Of a stretch of DNA of 64,000 bases, positions 45,183 through 53,284 are shown piece by piece (the stretch's first letter is position 1; each line of letters starts with the position of its first letter). Made by a program: the position numbers and the translations under genes. The notes under the pieces were generated by a model, which was not told the origin of the DNA, did not search any database, and saw nothing but the letters and a program-made list of their open reading frames with translations. Source of the stretch: an uncultured Bacteroidota bacterium (GTDB lineage: Bacteria; Bacteroidota; Bacteroidia; B-17B0; Aurantibacillaceae); assembly GCA_903893815.1 (NCBI GenBank), contig CAITNS010000018.1, forward strand, positions 62,001 to 126,000, given 5' to 3'.

Positions 45183-45362
45183 ATGAAATACGATTGGATA
45201 ACTGGAGTATTTATTTATTTGCATGCTACTGCTTTGGTGGCGCAAGTTTTTGGTGCTCACCGAGAAATTGGTTATCGTAAATCGGTTTATTGGTGCATTG
45301 TATTAACGCCCATTATTGGCTTAATAGTTACTTTAGCATGTACAAAAATTAAAAAGGAATAG
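45183..45362 (+). CDS. Small membrane protein (59 residues)
   Basis: A 59-codon frame opens MKYDWITGVFIYLHATALV and ends LTPIIGLIVTLACTKIKKE. It has two hydrophobic segments (about 7-24 and 37-53) separated by the polar loop GAHREIGYRKS, and a lysine-rich cytoplasmic-type tail. The G-x-x-R-x-I-G-Y-x-x-S loop followed by a TPIIGL helix resembles small membrane proteins seen in Bacteroidota. A hairpin with a T-run follows 22 bp after the stop, which supports an independent transcript. Function unknown. Confidence 0.65.
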   Translation: MKYDWITGVFIYLHATALVAQVFGAHREIGYRKSVYWCIVLTPIIGLIVTLACTKIKKE

Positions 45363-45384
45363 TAAATTAGTTTAACGTTTATTT

Positions 45385-45412
45385 AAAATGGGTTTATGGC
45401 AAACTCATTTTT
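45385..45412 (+). terminator. Terminator-like hairpin after the small membrane protein
   Basis: AAAATGGGTTT pairs with AAACTCATTTT (one G-T) across ATGGC, ending in a short T-run. Confidence 0.6.
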
Positions 45413-45461
45413 AAACAAGGATATTTATTAAACAATAGCCTTCTTTTAACGTTACTTACGT

Positions 45462-46556
45462 ATGATAGGATTTAGATTTTCTAACTACACACAACCCAAT
45501 CAAACGCCTTTTGATAAACTATTTGATATTTTTAAACAGTTAATCACCTATACTAGTGGCGATTTTGATGAAGCTATCAATTGGCTAACAGAGTTGGATA
45601 AAGAATACAAATTAACTGAGCCTGATTATACCATTAAAGACTTTATTGAGGAATTAAAAGACAAAAACTACATAAAATACGACTCTCCAAATTCGGGAAA
45701 TGTTATTATTACTCCTAAAACAGAACAAGCCATTAGAGCGCAAGCCTTAGAGAAAATTTTTGGTAAACTAAAAAAAGGAACTACCGGAAATCACTCTACC
45801 AAATATTCGGGACAAGGTGATGAAATGACCAATGATGTGAGACCTTTTCAGTTTGGAGATTCATTAGAGCAAATTTCGATGCTCGAATCATTTAAAAACG
45901 CTCAAGTTAATAATGGTATTGCCGATTTTCACATGACAGAAAATGACTTAGCCGTTTCAGAAAAAGAACATAAAAGTCAAACGTCTACCGTTTTAATGAT
46001 TGACATTTCGCACTCCATGATTTTGTATGGCGAGGATAGAATTACGCCTGCTAAAAATGTGGCGATGGCTCTATCTGAATTGATTAAACGAAAATATCCA
46101 AAAGATACATTAGATATTATTGTATTTGGAAACGATGCTTGGCAAATAGAAGTGAAAGATTTGCCTTATTTACAAGTTGGCCCCTACCACACCAACACCG
46201 TTGCCGGTTTAGAGTTAGCCATGGATTTGTTGCGTAGACGAAAAAACGCCAATAAGCAAATATTTATGATTACAGATGGCAAGCCCACTTGCTTGAAAGA
46301 AAACGGAAGCTATTACAAAAACAGTAATGGTTTAGATACCAAAATCGTGAACAAATGTTTAACCTTGGCGCAAAGCTGCCGAAGATTAAAAATACCAATC
46401 ACTACTTTTATGGTGGCCAACGACCCCTATTTACAAAACTTTGTACACGATTTTACAGAAGCCAATAACGGCAAGGCTTTTTATACATCCTTGCAAGGTT
46501 TAGGCGAATTTATTTTTGAGGATTTTGAACGCAATAAAAAAAGAAATTTTAAATAA
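45462..46556 (+). CDS. VWA-domain protein, partner of MoxR-type AAA ATPase
   Basis: This 364-residue protein has an N-terminal helical region (1-170) and a C-terminal von Willebrand A domain. The metal-ion-dependent adhesion site is intact: DISHS at 181-185, the NTVAGLEL threonine, and the MITDGKPT aspartate. There is no signal peptide or membrane helix, so it is cytoplasmic. The adjacent AAA ATPase gene follows after 14 bp, the typical VWA/MoxR or chelatase-like pairing in which the two form a metal- or cofactor-inserting or remodelling machine. The target is unknown. Confidence 0.88.
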   Translation: MIGFRFSNYTQPNQTPFDKLFDIFKQLITYTSGDFDEAINWLTELDKEYKLTEPDYTIKDFIEELKDKNYIKYDSPNSGNVIITPKTEQAIRAQALEKIFGKLKKGTTGNHSTKYSGQGDEMTNDVRPFQFGDSLEQISMLESFKNAQVNNGIADFHMTENDLAVSEKEHKSQTSTVLMIDISHSMILYGEDRITPAKNVAMALSELIKRKYPKDTLDIIVFGNDAWQIEVKDLPYLQVGPYHTNTVAGLELAMDLLRRRKNANKQIFMITDGKPTCLKENGSYYKNSNGLDTKIVNKCLTLAQSCRRLKIPITTFMVANDPYLQNFVHDFTEANNGKAFYTSLQGLGEFIFEDFERNKKRNFK

Positions 46557-46570
46557 CGATCATTCATATT

Positions 46571-48058
46571 ATGACACCAACTATCAACACTTTAGGGGAA
46601 TTAAAAAAAGCAGGATACATCAGTAAATCTATTAAAGATGAGTTACGTGATAATTTAATTTTAAAAATCAAACAAAAAGAAAATGTCTTTAAAGGTATTG
46701 TAGGTTATGAAGACACCGTAATTCCTGAAATAGAACGTGCTATTTTATCTCGTCACAATATGAATTTATTGGGTTTACGTGGGCAAGCTAAAACGCGTAT
46801 AGCTCGTCAAATGGTTGAATTATTGGATGAATACATTCCTTTTGTTGTGGGAAGTGAATTAAATGATGATCCATTAAATCCAATTTCTAATTCAAGCAAA
46901 CAATTAATTGCAGAGCAAGGTGATAAAACACCCATAGCTTGGTTGCACCGTGCAGAACGTTATGTTGAAAAATTAGCCACTCCGGATGTATCAATTTCTG
47001 ATTTAATTGGTGATGTAGATCCTATTAAAGCGGCTAATTTAAAATTGAGTTATGCTGATGAACGCGTGATTCATTATGGCATTATTCCTAGAAGCAACCG
47101 TTGTATTTTTGTGATTAACGAATTGCCCGATTTACAAGCACGTATTCAAGTAGCTTTATTTAATATTTTACAAGAAGGCGATATTCAAATTAGAGGATTT
47201 AAATTACGAATTCCTTTAGATATTGAATTTATATTTACGGCTAATCCTGAAGATTACACCAATAGAGGAAGTATTGTAACTCCTTTAAAAGATAGAATTG
47301 GAAGCCAGATTTTAACGCACTATCCAAAAAGCATTGAACTATCCAAACAAATTACTGCACAAGAAGCCAAATTAAGTATAGCTCAAAAACAACATATTGA
47401 AGTCAATGATTTAATTGCAACTTTAATTGAACGCGTTGCATTTGAAGCAAGAGAAAGTGAATACGTAGATTCTAAAAGCGGCGTTTCGGCTCGTTTAACT
47501 ATTTCGGCTTATGAAAATTTAGTGAGTACCGCCGAACGAAGAATGCTCATGAACAACGAAGAAAAAACGGTTGCCCGAATTAGTGATTTAATTGGAATTA
47601 TACCTGCTGTAAATGGTAAAATAGAATTGGTGTATGAAGGTGAGCAAGAAGGCGCAGGCATTGTAGCTCATAATTTACTAGGCAAGGCCATCAGAAATGA
47701 ATTTACAAACTTGTTTCCTGATCCAGCAAAATTAAAGAAAAGAAAAGAGCCTAGTCCGTATCAATACATTATCAATTGGTTTGGAGAAGGCAACATGATT
47801 GATTTAATGCTCTCTGAAAACGACAAAACGTATAAAAAAAGCTTAGAAAGTATTCCTAGTTTAGCAGATTTAGTAGATACCTACACCGAAAAATTAACTA
47901 AAAATCAAAAGTTAACGATGATGGAATTTGTGCTATTTGGATTAGCGGAACATTCGTTAATTGGAAAAAATAATTTGGAAAGAGGTATTCAGTTCAAGGA
48001 TATATTAGGCTCTATGTTTTCTGAAAAAGATTTTTTTGGAGATGATACTGGAAACTAA
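46571..48058 (+). CDS. MoxR/magnesium-chelatase-like AAA+ ATPase
   Basis: This 495-residue AAA+ protein has a MoxR-like Walker A GLRGQAKT at 68-75. The Walker B strand reads CIFVINELPDL, with Asn at 183 where Asp is usual and the catalytic Glu at 184 kept. The sensor region is FIFTANPEDYTNRGSIVTPLKDRIGSQ, followed by a C-terminal lid and a ~150-residue tail. It resembles chelatase subunit I-like proteins. It is co-oriented with the VWA gene and probably acts with it. It is unlikely to be a true Mg-chelatase, since no tetrapyrrole genes are nearby. Confidence 0.87.
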   Translation: MTPTINTLGELKKAGYISKSIKDELRDNLILKIKQKENVFKGIVGYEDTVIPEIERAILSRHNMNLLGLRGQAKTRIARQMVELLDEYIPFVVGSELNDDPLNPISNSSKQLIAEQGDKTPIAWLHRAERYVEKLATPDVSISDLIGDVDPIKAANLKLSYADERVIHYGIIPRSNRCIFVINELPDLQARIQVALFNILQEGDIQIRGFKLRIPLDIEFIFTANPEDYTNRGSIVTPLKDRIGSQILTHYPKSIELSKQITAQEAKLSIAQKQHIEVNDLIATLIERVAFEARESEYVDSKSGVSARLTISAYENLVSTAERRMLMNNEEKTVARISDLIGIIPAVNGKIELVYEGEQEGAGIVAHNLLGKAIRNEFTNLFPDPAKLKKRKEPSPYQYIINWFGEGNMIDLMLSENDKTYKKSLESIPSLADLVDTYTEKLTKNQKLTMMEFVLFGLAEHSLIGKNNLERGIQFKDILGSMFSEKDFFGDDTGN

Positions 48059-48079
48059 GAATTATTAAAAAAAAGAAAA

Positions 48080-48478
48080 CTAGTTTTCAGAAATAGAAAT
48101 CATTTTAAAAGGCAAATCAACCATGCCTTCAAAATTTTTGCCAGCTGCTAAAATATCTTCGTCGTTTTCTTCATAAATCCAATTAATAGTAACTGGTGAA
48201 CCTTTGCCTTTATTATATTTTTCAAGCTTTTTAAACACACTTAATAAACAAACTGAAGAACTACTGTTATAATATTCTAATTGAATATTTAAGATAGTTG
48301 CATTTTTAGGGTTTGGATCTGCTAAATATTTATCAAGTACCGCAAATAATGGATTATAAAATTCAATGGAATTTTCAGGAATGGAACGACCAAAAATAGT
48401 TAATTCTCCTTTTTCTAAATCAAAATTAATATCAGGAGTATTTGATGTACCGTTAATTGAATATTTTTCCATGGACAT
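48080..48478 (-). CDS. SiaC-like (DUF1987) regulatory protein
   Basis: This 132-residue cytoplasmic protein of the DUF1987/SiaC family has NTPDINFDLEKGELTIFGRSIPENSIEFYNPLF at the N-terminus, the phospho-acceptor region LEYYNSSSS at about 67-75, and INWIYEENDEDILAAGKNFEGMVDLPF at the end. In the known system SiaC is phosphorylated on Thr by SiaB and dephosphorylated by SiaA; here the residues at the site are serines. No SiaA or SiaB gene is adjacent. Two possible starts, two codons apart, cannot be separated. Confidence 0.8.
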   Translation of the reverse strand: MSMEKYSINGTSNTPDINFDLEKGELTIFGRSIPENSIEFYNPLFAVLDKYLADPNPKNATILNIQLEYYNSSSSVCLLSVFKKLEKYNKGKGSPVTINWIYEENDEDILAAGKNFEGMVDLPFKMISISEN

Positions 48479-48587
48479 AAATTAAATGCAGACAATTCAA
48501 AATGAAATTGTTACATAAGTAAATTTAAAGTTTTTTCTTATAAATGGTATATAATAATCGTAAACTTTAAAATTAATAAGTGAAATA

Positions 48588-49283
48588 CTAGTTTAACTGA
48601 GCGAACAATTCATCTAGCTCCGTTTGTGTTAAATCGCGCCATTCTCCAATTTTTAGCTTATCTAACTTGATATTCATGACACGAATTCGTTGAAGCTTTA
48701 TTACTTGATAATCAAAGGCGTTACACATGCGACGAATCTGTCTGTTTAAACCTTGAGTTAAGGTAATTCTGAAAATCCGTTTTGAGTTTGGTTCTCTTGA
48801 AACCACACATGGTTTTGTTTTGACACCTTGAATGTCAATTCCTTCTGATATTTCCTTTAAAAAGACTGTTCTTACTGGTAAGTTAAGCGTAACGATGTAT
48901 TCTTTTTCGTGCTCAAACTTCGAATTGCCAATTTTATTGATAATCTCACCATGGTTAGTAAGCAAAATCAATCCTTCCGACTCTTTATCTAATCGCCCCA
49001 CAGGGTAAATAGCTTGTGAATGACCAATAGCATCAATGATATTATTTTCTATTTTTTCGGAAGTACATTCAATGCCTTTAGGCTTGTTGTAAACAATATA
49101 GGTTGGTATAAACTCTTTCTTTTTAAGTTCTACTCCATCAATCAAAATAACGTCTCCTTCAGTAATTTTTGTACTGAAAGTGGCTACTTTTCCATTTACC
49201 ATAACCCTATTAGCATCCACTAATTCATAAGCCTTACGTCTCGATGTATAGCCAGAATGACCTATATATTTATCTACTTTCAC
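48588..49283 (-). CDS. RluF-like pseudouridine synthase
   Basis: This 231-residue protein comprises an S4 domain (VKVDKYIGHSGYTSRRKAYELV) and a pseudouridine synthase domain of the RsuA/RluB/E/F family with catalytic Asp in VGRLDKESEGLILLTNHG, KEYIVTLNLPV and LTQGLNRQIRRMCNAF. It modifies a uridine of 23S rRNA; the KFEHEKEY block favours RluF. A GTG start at 49283 is chosen, because the longer frame to 49334 would begin inside the upstream gene's terminator hairpin and lacks homology before the S4 domain. Confidence 0.85.
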   Translation of the reverse strand: MKVDKYIGHSGYTSRRKAYELVDANRVMVNGKVATFSTKITEGDVILIDGVELKKKEFIPTYIVYNKPKGIECTSEKIENNIIDAIGHSQAIYPVGRLDKESEGLILLTNHGEIINKIGNSKFEHEKEYIVTLNLPVRTVFLKEISEGIDIQGVKTKPCVVSREPNSKRIFRITLTQGLNRQIRRMCNAFDYQVIKLQRIRVMNIKLDKLKIGEWRDLTQTELDELFAQLN

Positions 49284-49300
49284 AATTGTATGTTTTAAAT

Positions 49301-49333
49301 AAAAAATGCCTGCAAAAAATATTTTTGCAGGCA
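49301..49333 (-). terminator. Intrinsic terminator of the heme/copper T9SS gene
   Basis: On the minus strand TGCCTGCAAAAAT pairs with ATTTTTTGCAGGCA with almost no loop, followed by six T residues, 23 bp after the stop. Confidence 0.85.
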
Positions 49334-49356
49334 CAAATGTAATCTATTATCTCAGT

Positions 49357-50934
49357 TTAATTTTGTTTAATAATTTTTCCTTCATAAGAGAAATTATTAG
49401 CTTTCAATTTATAGAAATAAATCCCAGAAGGAACTTTGTTTCCATTTGCATCTATTCCCTTCCATTCTATATTATGACTTCCTACTATTTGTTTTCCAAG
49501 ATTGGATTTAAAGATTTGTTTTCCAATAATGTCTGTTATTTCAACACTCACGTCTGCATTTTCGTTGATACTATACTGCATAGTAATTAAATCATTAAAA
49601 GGATTAGGAAATACTTTTGAGTTTAAAGAAAATTCCTTCGTTTGATTTTCGTTAATACCTGTATTTAATAATGGATCTCCAGCCACGATAGCTTCCAAAT
49701 CAATTAACTCATCACCTGTTTGATAGGCTAAATACATCATTCCATCAAACAACATTTCATCGTCGGTACCTGTGTTAGAATATACAGTGATGGGAGGTGA
49801 ATTAGGATTATTAGGGTTACTAGCCGTATTATCGTAATAATGTTTTGAGTACAATCTATATCCATTAGGAATCTTTACTAATTTTTTAAATGTATAATAA
49901 TCCTGCCACTCAAAATCCCACTCATTAATTTTAACTAAAGGAATGGTATCAATTCCTGGCTTAACGGCATAGTATATGATACTTTTACATAATAAATGAG
50001 AATGTGGCATTACGGCAAATGCTGATAAAGCAACTGGCAAAGTTCCAGATGTTGGATAATAGGCGGAATAAGGTGTTATTGCGTTTGGAGGAATTGCCAT
50101 CGACCAATTTTGTAGAGGAGTGGATGTATATATTTTTCGAACACCTAGAGTGCCTAAAGGATAAAAATATAGGCGGATTTTAGTACTATCTACTTCTCCG
50201 GCACTACCTGCTGGATAATGTAATTGGATAATAATCTTTGCACCAGCTTTTATTGTAATTCCCGCTTTTATAGCAGCACTATTTGGAAAAATAACTGCTG
50301 CCGAACCAGGTGCATAGGTACCTAATCCTACATTACCAGGCAAACTAAAACAACCGCCTGATAAATCACCTGCGTATGTGCCCGTAGAATCAATAGAAAT
50401 AACTGCATGGTGTACAATTGGCTTATTACCTGGAATAATTTCAAATGCTCTAACAACTCTATCTTGAGTTAAGCCAGAAGGTAATGAGAAACAATAGTAT
50501 TTATCAGCAGATGCAGCAGTACTTGTAAACTGACCAATGCTTAAAGTTAAATCAGCATTACCTACTAATTGATATCCTGTTGGATAAACAGGGGCAGCAG
50601 GTGCCAAAGTCGTATCTCCTTTTAAAGAACCGCCTGAAATCCAATTTAATATCAATTGTTTTTCTGAAGCAGTAATAATACGTTCGTGCTGAAATCTTGT
50701 ATAAGAAGTATCTGCACTCCATGGTGGCATAATATTATTGGTTAAATCATATTGAATGGAACCTGATAATGCTGCCGTTTCTGTATAATTCATATAGGGG
50801 AAATTCGACGCCCCTGTATGATGGCAACTTGTGCAACGTGCATAAAAAATGCCAGCTACATCTTTATAATCAACTTGAGATGTGATTGAATTAACCATTA
50901 AACCACAAAGAACAGAAAGTAAAAATTTTTTCAT
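49357..50934 (-). CDS. Secreted cytochrome c / type II copper monooxygenase-like protein with T9SS domain
   Basis: This 525-residue protein has a signal peptide (about 1-19) and a c-type heme motif CTSCH at 34-38. A two-domain region follows with copper ligands in the positions of the peptidylglycine/dopamine monooxygenase fold: HH at 175-176, H239 in IIQLHY, HSH at 311-313 and M394 in DDEMLF. A T9SS type A sorting domain (VFPNPFNDLITM to GIYFYKLKA) ends the protein. The set suggests an extracellular copper redox enzyme with an attached heme. Its substrate is unknown. Confidence 0.8.
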   Translation of the reverse strand: MKKFLLSVLCGLMVNSITSQVDYKDVAGIFYARCTSCHHTGASNFPYMNYTETAALSGSIQYDLTNNIMPPWSADTSYTRFQHERIITASEKQLILNWISGGSLKGDTTLAPAAPVYPTGYQLVGNADLTLSIGQFTSTAASADKYYCFSLPSGLTQDRVVRAFEIIPGNKPIVHHAVISIDSTGTYAGDLSGGCFSLPGNVGLGTYAPGSAAVIFPNSAAIKAGITIKAGAKIIIQLHYPAGSAGEVDSTKIRLYFYPLGTLGVRKIYTSTPLQNWSMAIPPNAITPYSAYYPTSGTLPVALSAFAVMPHSHLLCKSIIYYAVKPGIDTIPLVKINEWDFEWQDYYTFKKLVKIPNGYRLYSKHYYDNTASNPNNPNSPPITVYSNTGTDDEMLFDGMMYLAYQTGDELIDLEAIVAGDPLLNTGINENQTKEFSLNSKVFPNPFNDLITMQYSINENADVSVEITDIIGKQIFKSNLGKQIVGSHNIEWKGIDANGNKVPSGIYFYKLKANNFSYEGKIIKQN

Positions 50935-50970
50935 ACTTGTTTTGTTTTACATAAAAATAAACAAATTTTT

Positions 50971-52203
50971 CTATTTCTTCTTTTTCTTTTTGCCTTTATA
51001 AGCTTTATCTTCCTTTTCGGCATCTAATATCAGCTTCTTCCAGTTATCATTTACATCCTCTGTTAAAGCTAATGTTTCGCTATAATCAGCTTTATCAACT
51101 GATAATACCGTTACTTTTTTATCCATAAAACTTTCAATCTCATCTAATACAGGCTTTTCTTCTGGGCTACAAAACGATACTGCCACGCCTTTGTTATTTC
51201 CTCTACCTGTTCTCCCTACTCTATGCACATAATTTTCAGCAACATCTGGTAAATCATAATTCACCACATAATCCACATTAGCAATATCAACACCACGCGC
51301 ACTAATGTCTGTAGCAATTAATAATTTAAAGTCGCCGTTCTTAAAACCGTTCATTACTTCCAATCGGTTTTCTTGGTCTTTACCACCGTGCATCGTTTGG
51401 CTTTTAATACCAACTCTGTTCATCGCTTCAAATACTCGCTCTGCACGCACTTTTGTTCTTACAAATACCAATATTCTACTTTCAGGATTTTCATTTACAA
51501 TTCGCTCCAAAAAGAAACGTTTGTCATCCATGCTCACAAACATGACTGAGTGAGTTACATTTTTTGAAACAGGGTCTTTAGGAGATATTTGAATACGAAT
51601 AGCATTACGTACAATTGAATACGCTAATTTCTTAATCTTTTCGTTAATAGTTGCAGAAAAAAATAAGGTTTGACGGTGACGTGGCAAATATTTAATTAAG
51701 TCTTCAATATCTTTATAAAAGCCTAAATCCAACATTAAATCGGCCTCATCCAACACTAATACTTTAATTTCTCTTAATTTTAAATAACCTTGATTTACTA
51801 AATCAAACACACGACCAGGTGTGGCAATAACAATATCAACGCCTTGATGTAATTTTTCAATTTGCGGATCTTGATCTACACCACCATAAATACCAAGTGT
51901 TGTAACGCTTGCATATTTAGCTAGTTTATCAAATACTTCAGTAATTTGTATCGCTAGCTCGTGAGTTGGAACCATCACAATAGCTTGCACACCTTGCCCT
52001 ACTCCTGCTTTTTCAATTAAATGAATAATTGGAATAGCAAAAGCTGCTGTTTTACCAGTTCCCGTTTGCGCAATAGCCAAAACATCTTCTCCATTTAAAA
52101 TGTTAGGGATAGCTTTAAACTGAATATCAGTTGGACGCTTAAATCCTAATTCATTTAAACTCTGTTTAAGTTCGGGTATAATATGATATTCTTCAAACTT
52201 CAT
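50971..52203 (-). CDS. DEAD-box RNA helicase (RhlE-like)
   Basis: This 410-residue DEAD-box helicase has the Q motif region FKRPTDIQFKAIPNIL, Walker A AQTGTGKT at 45-52, DEAD at 152-155, SAT at 183-185, ATDISARGVDI and HRVGRTGRG. A short basic tail (KGKKKKKK) may bind RNA. It unwinds structured RNA, probably in ribosome assembly or cold adaptation. A -7 box lies 4 nt upstream of the start codon, so its mRNA may be leaderless. Which RhlE/SrmB/CsdA subgroup it belongs to is uncertain. Confidence 0.93.
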   Translation of the reverse strand: MKFEEYHIIPELKQSLNELGFKRPTDIQFKAIPNILNGEDVLAIAQTGTGKTAAFAIPIIHLIEKAGVGQGVQAIVMVPTHELAIQITEVFDKLAKYASVTTLGIYGGVDQDPQIEKLHQGVDIVIATPGRVFDLVNQGYLKLREIKVLVLDEADLMLDLGFYKDIEDLIKYLPRHRQTLFFSATINEKIKKLAYSIVRNAIRIQISPKDPVSKNVTHSVMFVSMDDKRFFLERIVNENPESRILVFVRTKVRAERVFEAMNRVGIKSQTMHGGKDQENRLEVMNGFKNGDFKLLIATDISARGVDIANVDYVVNYDLPDVAENYVHRVGRTGRGNNKGVAVSFCSPEEKPVLDEIESFMDKKVTVLSVDKADYSETLALTEDVNDNWKKLILDAEKEDKAYKGKKKKKK

Positions 52204-52207
52204 AGTG

Positions 52208-52215
52208 CAAAGGTA
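52208..52215 (-). promoter_or_regulatory. -7 box abutting the DEAD-box helicase start
   Basis: The minus strand reads TACCTTTG (exact TAnnTTTG), then CACT, then the ATG. The nearest upstream TTG is 25 bp away, longer than usual. Confidence 0.5.
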
Positions 52216-52249
52216 ACATAATTAGTTTTATGAGTGATAGCAAATGAAT

Positions 52250-52513
52250 TTACACAATCCTTTCTAAGTAAAATAACAACAAATCGTATTGCGACTGATA
52301 TTCGCGTGCGTAACCTGAAGTGTTATATTCTTTAGGATTTTCGTAGCAAAGCCTTTCGAAATTCGTTAATAAATGATTGAAATTATCAGCATTCATTTTC
52401 TTTAAAAACACATCTCTGTTTCCTTCTAATAATTTATAAATATCTAAAGCAGATTTATGAATAGAAGTGTTTTTATAGTTTTTAATTTCGAGAATCACAT
52501 CATTTATAAGCAT
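52250..52513 (-). CDS. Small protein of unknown function (87 residues)
   Basis: I do not recognise this 87-residue protein. It has no signal peptide or membrane segment and is predicted mostly helical: MLINDVILEIKNYKNTSIHKS, then KLLEGNRDVFLKKM, then EYQSQYDLLLFYLERIV. It lies 46 bp upstream of the DEAD-box helicase on the same strand and is preceded by a GC-rich repeat. It may be cytoplasmic. Confidence 0.65.
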   Translation of the reverse strand: MLINDVILEIKNYKNTSIHKSALDIYKLLEGNRDVFLKKMNADNFNHLLTNFERLCYENPKEYNTSGYAREYQSQYDLLLFYLERIV

Positions 52514-52540
52514 GTTGTAAAGTTAATGTTTTTTATTAGT

Positions 52541-52680
52541 TGGGCGTATCGGCGCAAAAGAGGCAGCGCCGTCGGTCCGCCAGCTGGCGGATACAATCTT
52601 TTTGTTGCTCCTACGCTGCAGCTTCGGCGCAAGCGTAAAAGAACACAAAAAGGATTTTCGCTCGCATCCCTTACGCAGAT
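52541..52680. repeat. GC-rich nested palindromic repeat, copy 1 (half element)
   Basis: Far richer in G+C than its surroundings. It contains the perfect 16-bp palindrome TCCGCCAGCTGGCGGA (52576-52591), then CAATCTTTTTG, then AAAAAGGATTTTCGCTCGC followed by ATCCCTTACGC. The last two phrases recur almost exactly in the element at 57907-58145, in the same order. It begins TGGGCGTATCGG, related to the GGGCGTG ends of the other copy. It lies between divergent genes. Confidence 0.8.
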
Positions 52681-52721
52681 AATGCAAAAAAATATTACAT
52701 TTAAATTCTGAAACTAAAAAC

Positions 52722-53108
52722 ATGAAAACAATTATTACTTCCGAAAACGCTCCACTTCCTATTGGTCCTTATAGTCACGCAAACATGGTTCCTGCTTCTG
52801 GAAATATGTTATTTGTATCAGGCCAAGTGGCAAAAGACGCTAAAACTGGCGAACTAATTTTAGGCGACATAAAAAGCGAAACTAAAAAAGTAATGGAAAA
52901 TGTGTCTGCCATTTTAAAAGATGCTGGGATGGATTTAACCAATGTAGTTAAAACAACCATTTTTATGAAAGATATGAATAATTTTGGAGCAATGAATGAA
53001 GTATATGGTTCATTTTTTACTGGTAATTTCCCAGCGCGCGAAACCGTTCAAGTATCAAGATTACCATTAGATGTAAATGTGGAAATTTCAGTGATTGCTG
53101 TGAAGTAG
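52722..53108 (+). CDS. ridA: RidA family enamine/imine deaminase
   Basis: This 128-residue YjgF/YER057c/UK114-family protein opens with the family start ITSENAPLPIGPYSHANMV. It has LFVSGQVAKDAKTGEL, VVKTTIFMKDMNNFGAMNEVYGSFF and the catalytic-Arg block FPARETVQVSRLPLDVNVEISVIA. RidA hydrolyses reactive enamines and imines released by PLP-dependent dehydratases, protecting other PLP enzymes. Length is normal and the trimer-forming residues are in place. It is a single gene flanked by two different intergenic repeats. Confidence 0.94.
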   Translation: MKTIITSENAPLPIGPYSHANMVPASGNMLFVSGQVAKDAKTGELILGDIKSETKKVMENVSAILKDAGMDLTNVVKTTIFMKDMNNFGAMNEVYGSFFTGNFPARETVQVSRLPLDVNVEISVIAVK

Positions 53109-53128
53109 TCTTTTCTCTTGCTAAAAAA

Positions 53129-53284
53129 TTTAACCACATAGAAAACATAGGATATCAAATGATGCAAAGGCTAGTATAGAAAATAAGTTTTTCTCACATA
53201 GCAAATACTATGTTTATCAAGCGAAGCTTGAACTATCCTAATACTCTCATATATGTTCTTAAAACTATGTGCCTATGCGGTTAA
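53129..53284. repeat. Inverted intergenic repeat (AACCACATAG words)
   Basis: The left arm starts TTTAACCACATAGAAAACATAG. The right arm on the minus strand starts TTAACCGCATAGGCACATAG. A small hairpin TCAAGC-GAA-GCTTGA lies inside. The arm ends match those of the repeat at 41900-42004 (TTAACC-x-CA-x-AG), with different inner words. It fills the front half of the 341-bp spacer after ridA. Confidence 0.6.

Noticed and set aside
44700-45461. Possible CRISPR or RNA gene in the long spacer
   Set aside because: No regularly spaced repeats and no tRNA-like or riboswitch-like fold; only a terminator, one small gene and an unsupported 31-codon frame.
52541-52721. Short frames across the GC-rich repeat, including a plus-strand frame from 52457
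   Set aside because: They read through a structured repeat shared with 57907-58145 and give no protein motif.
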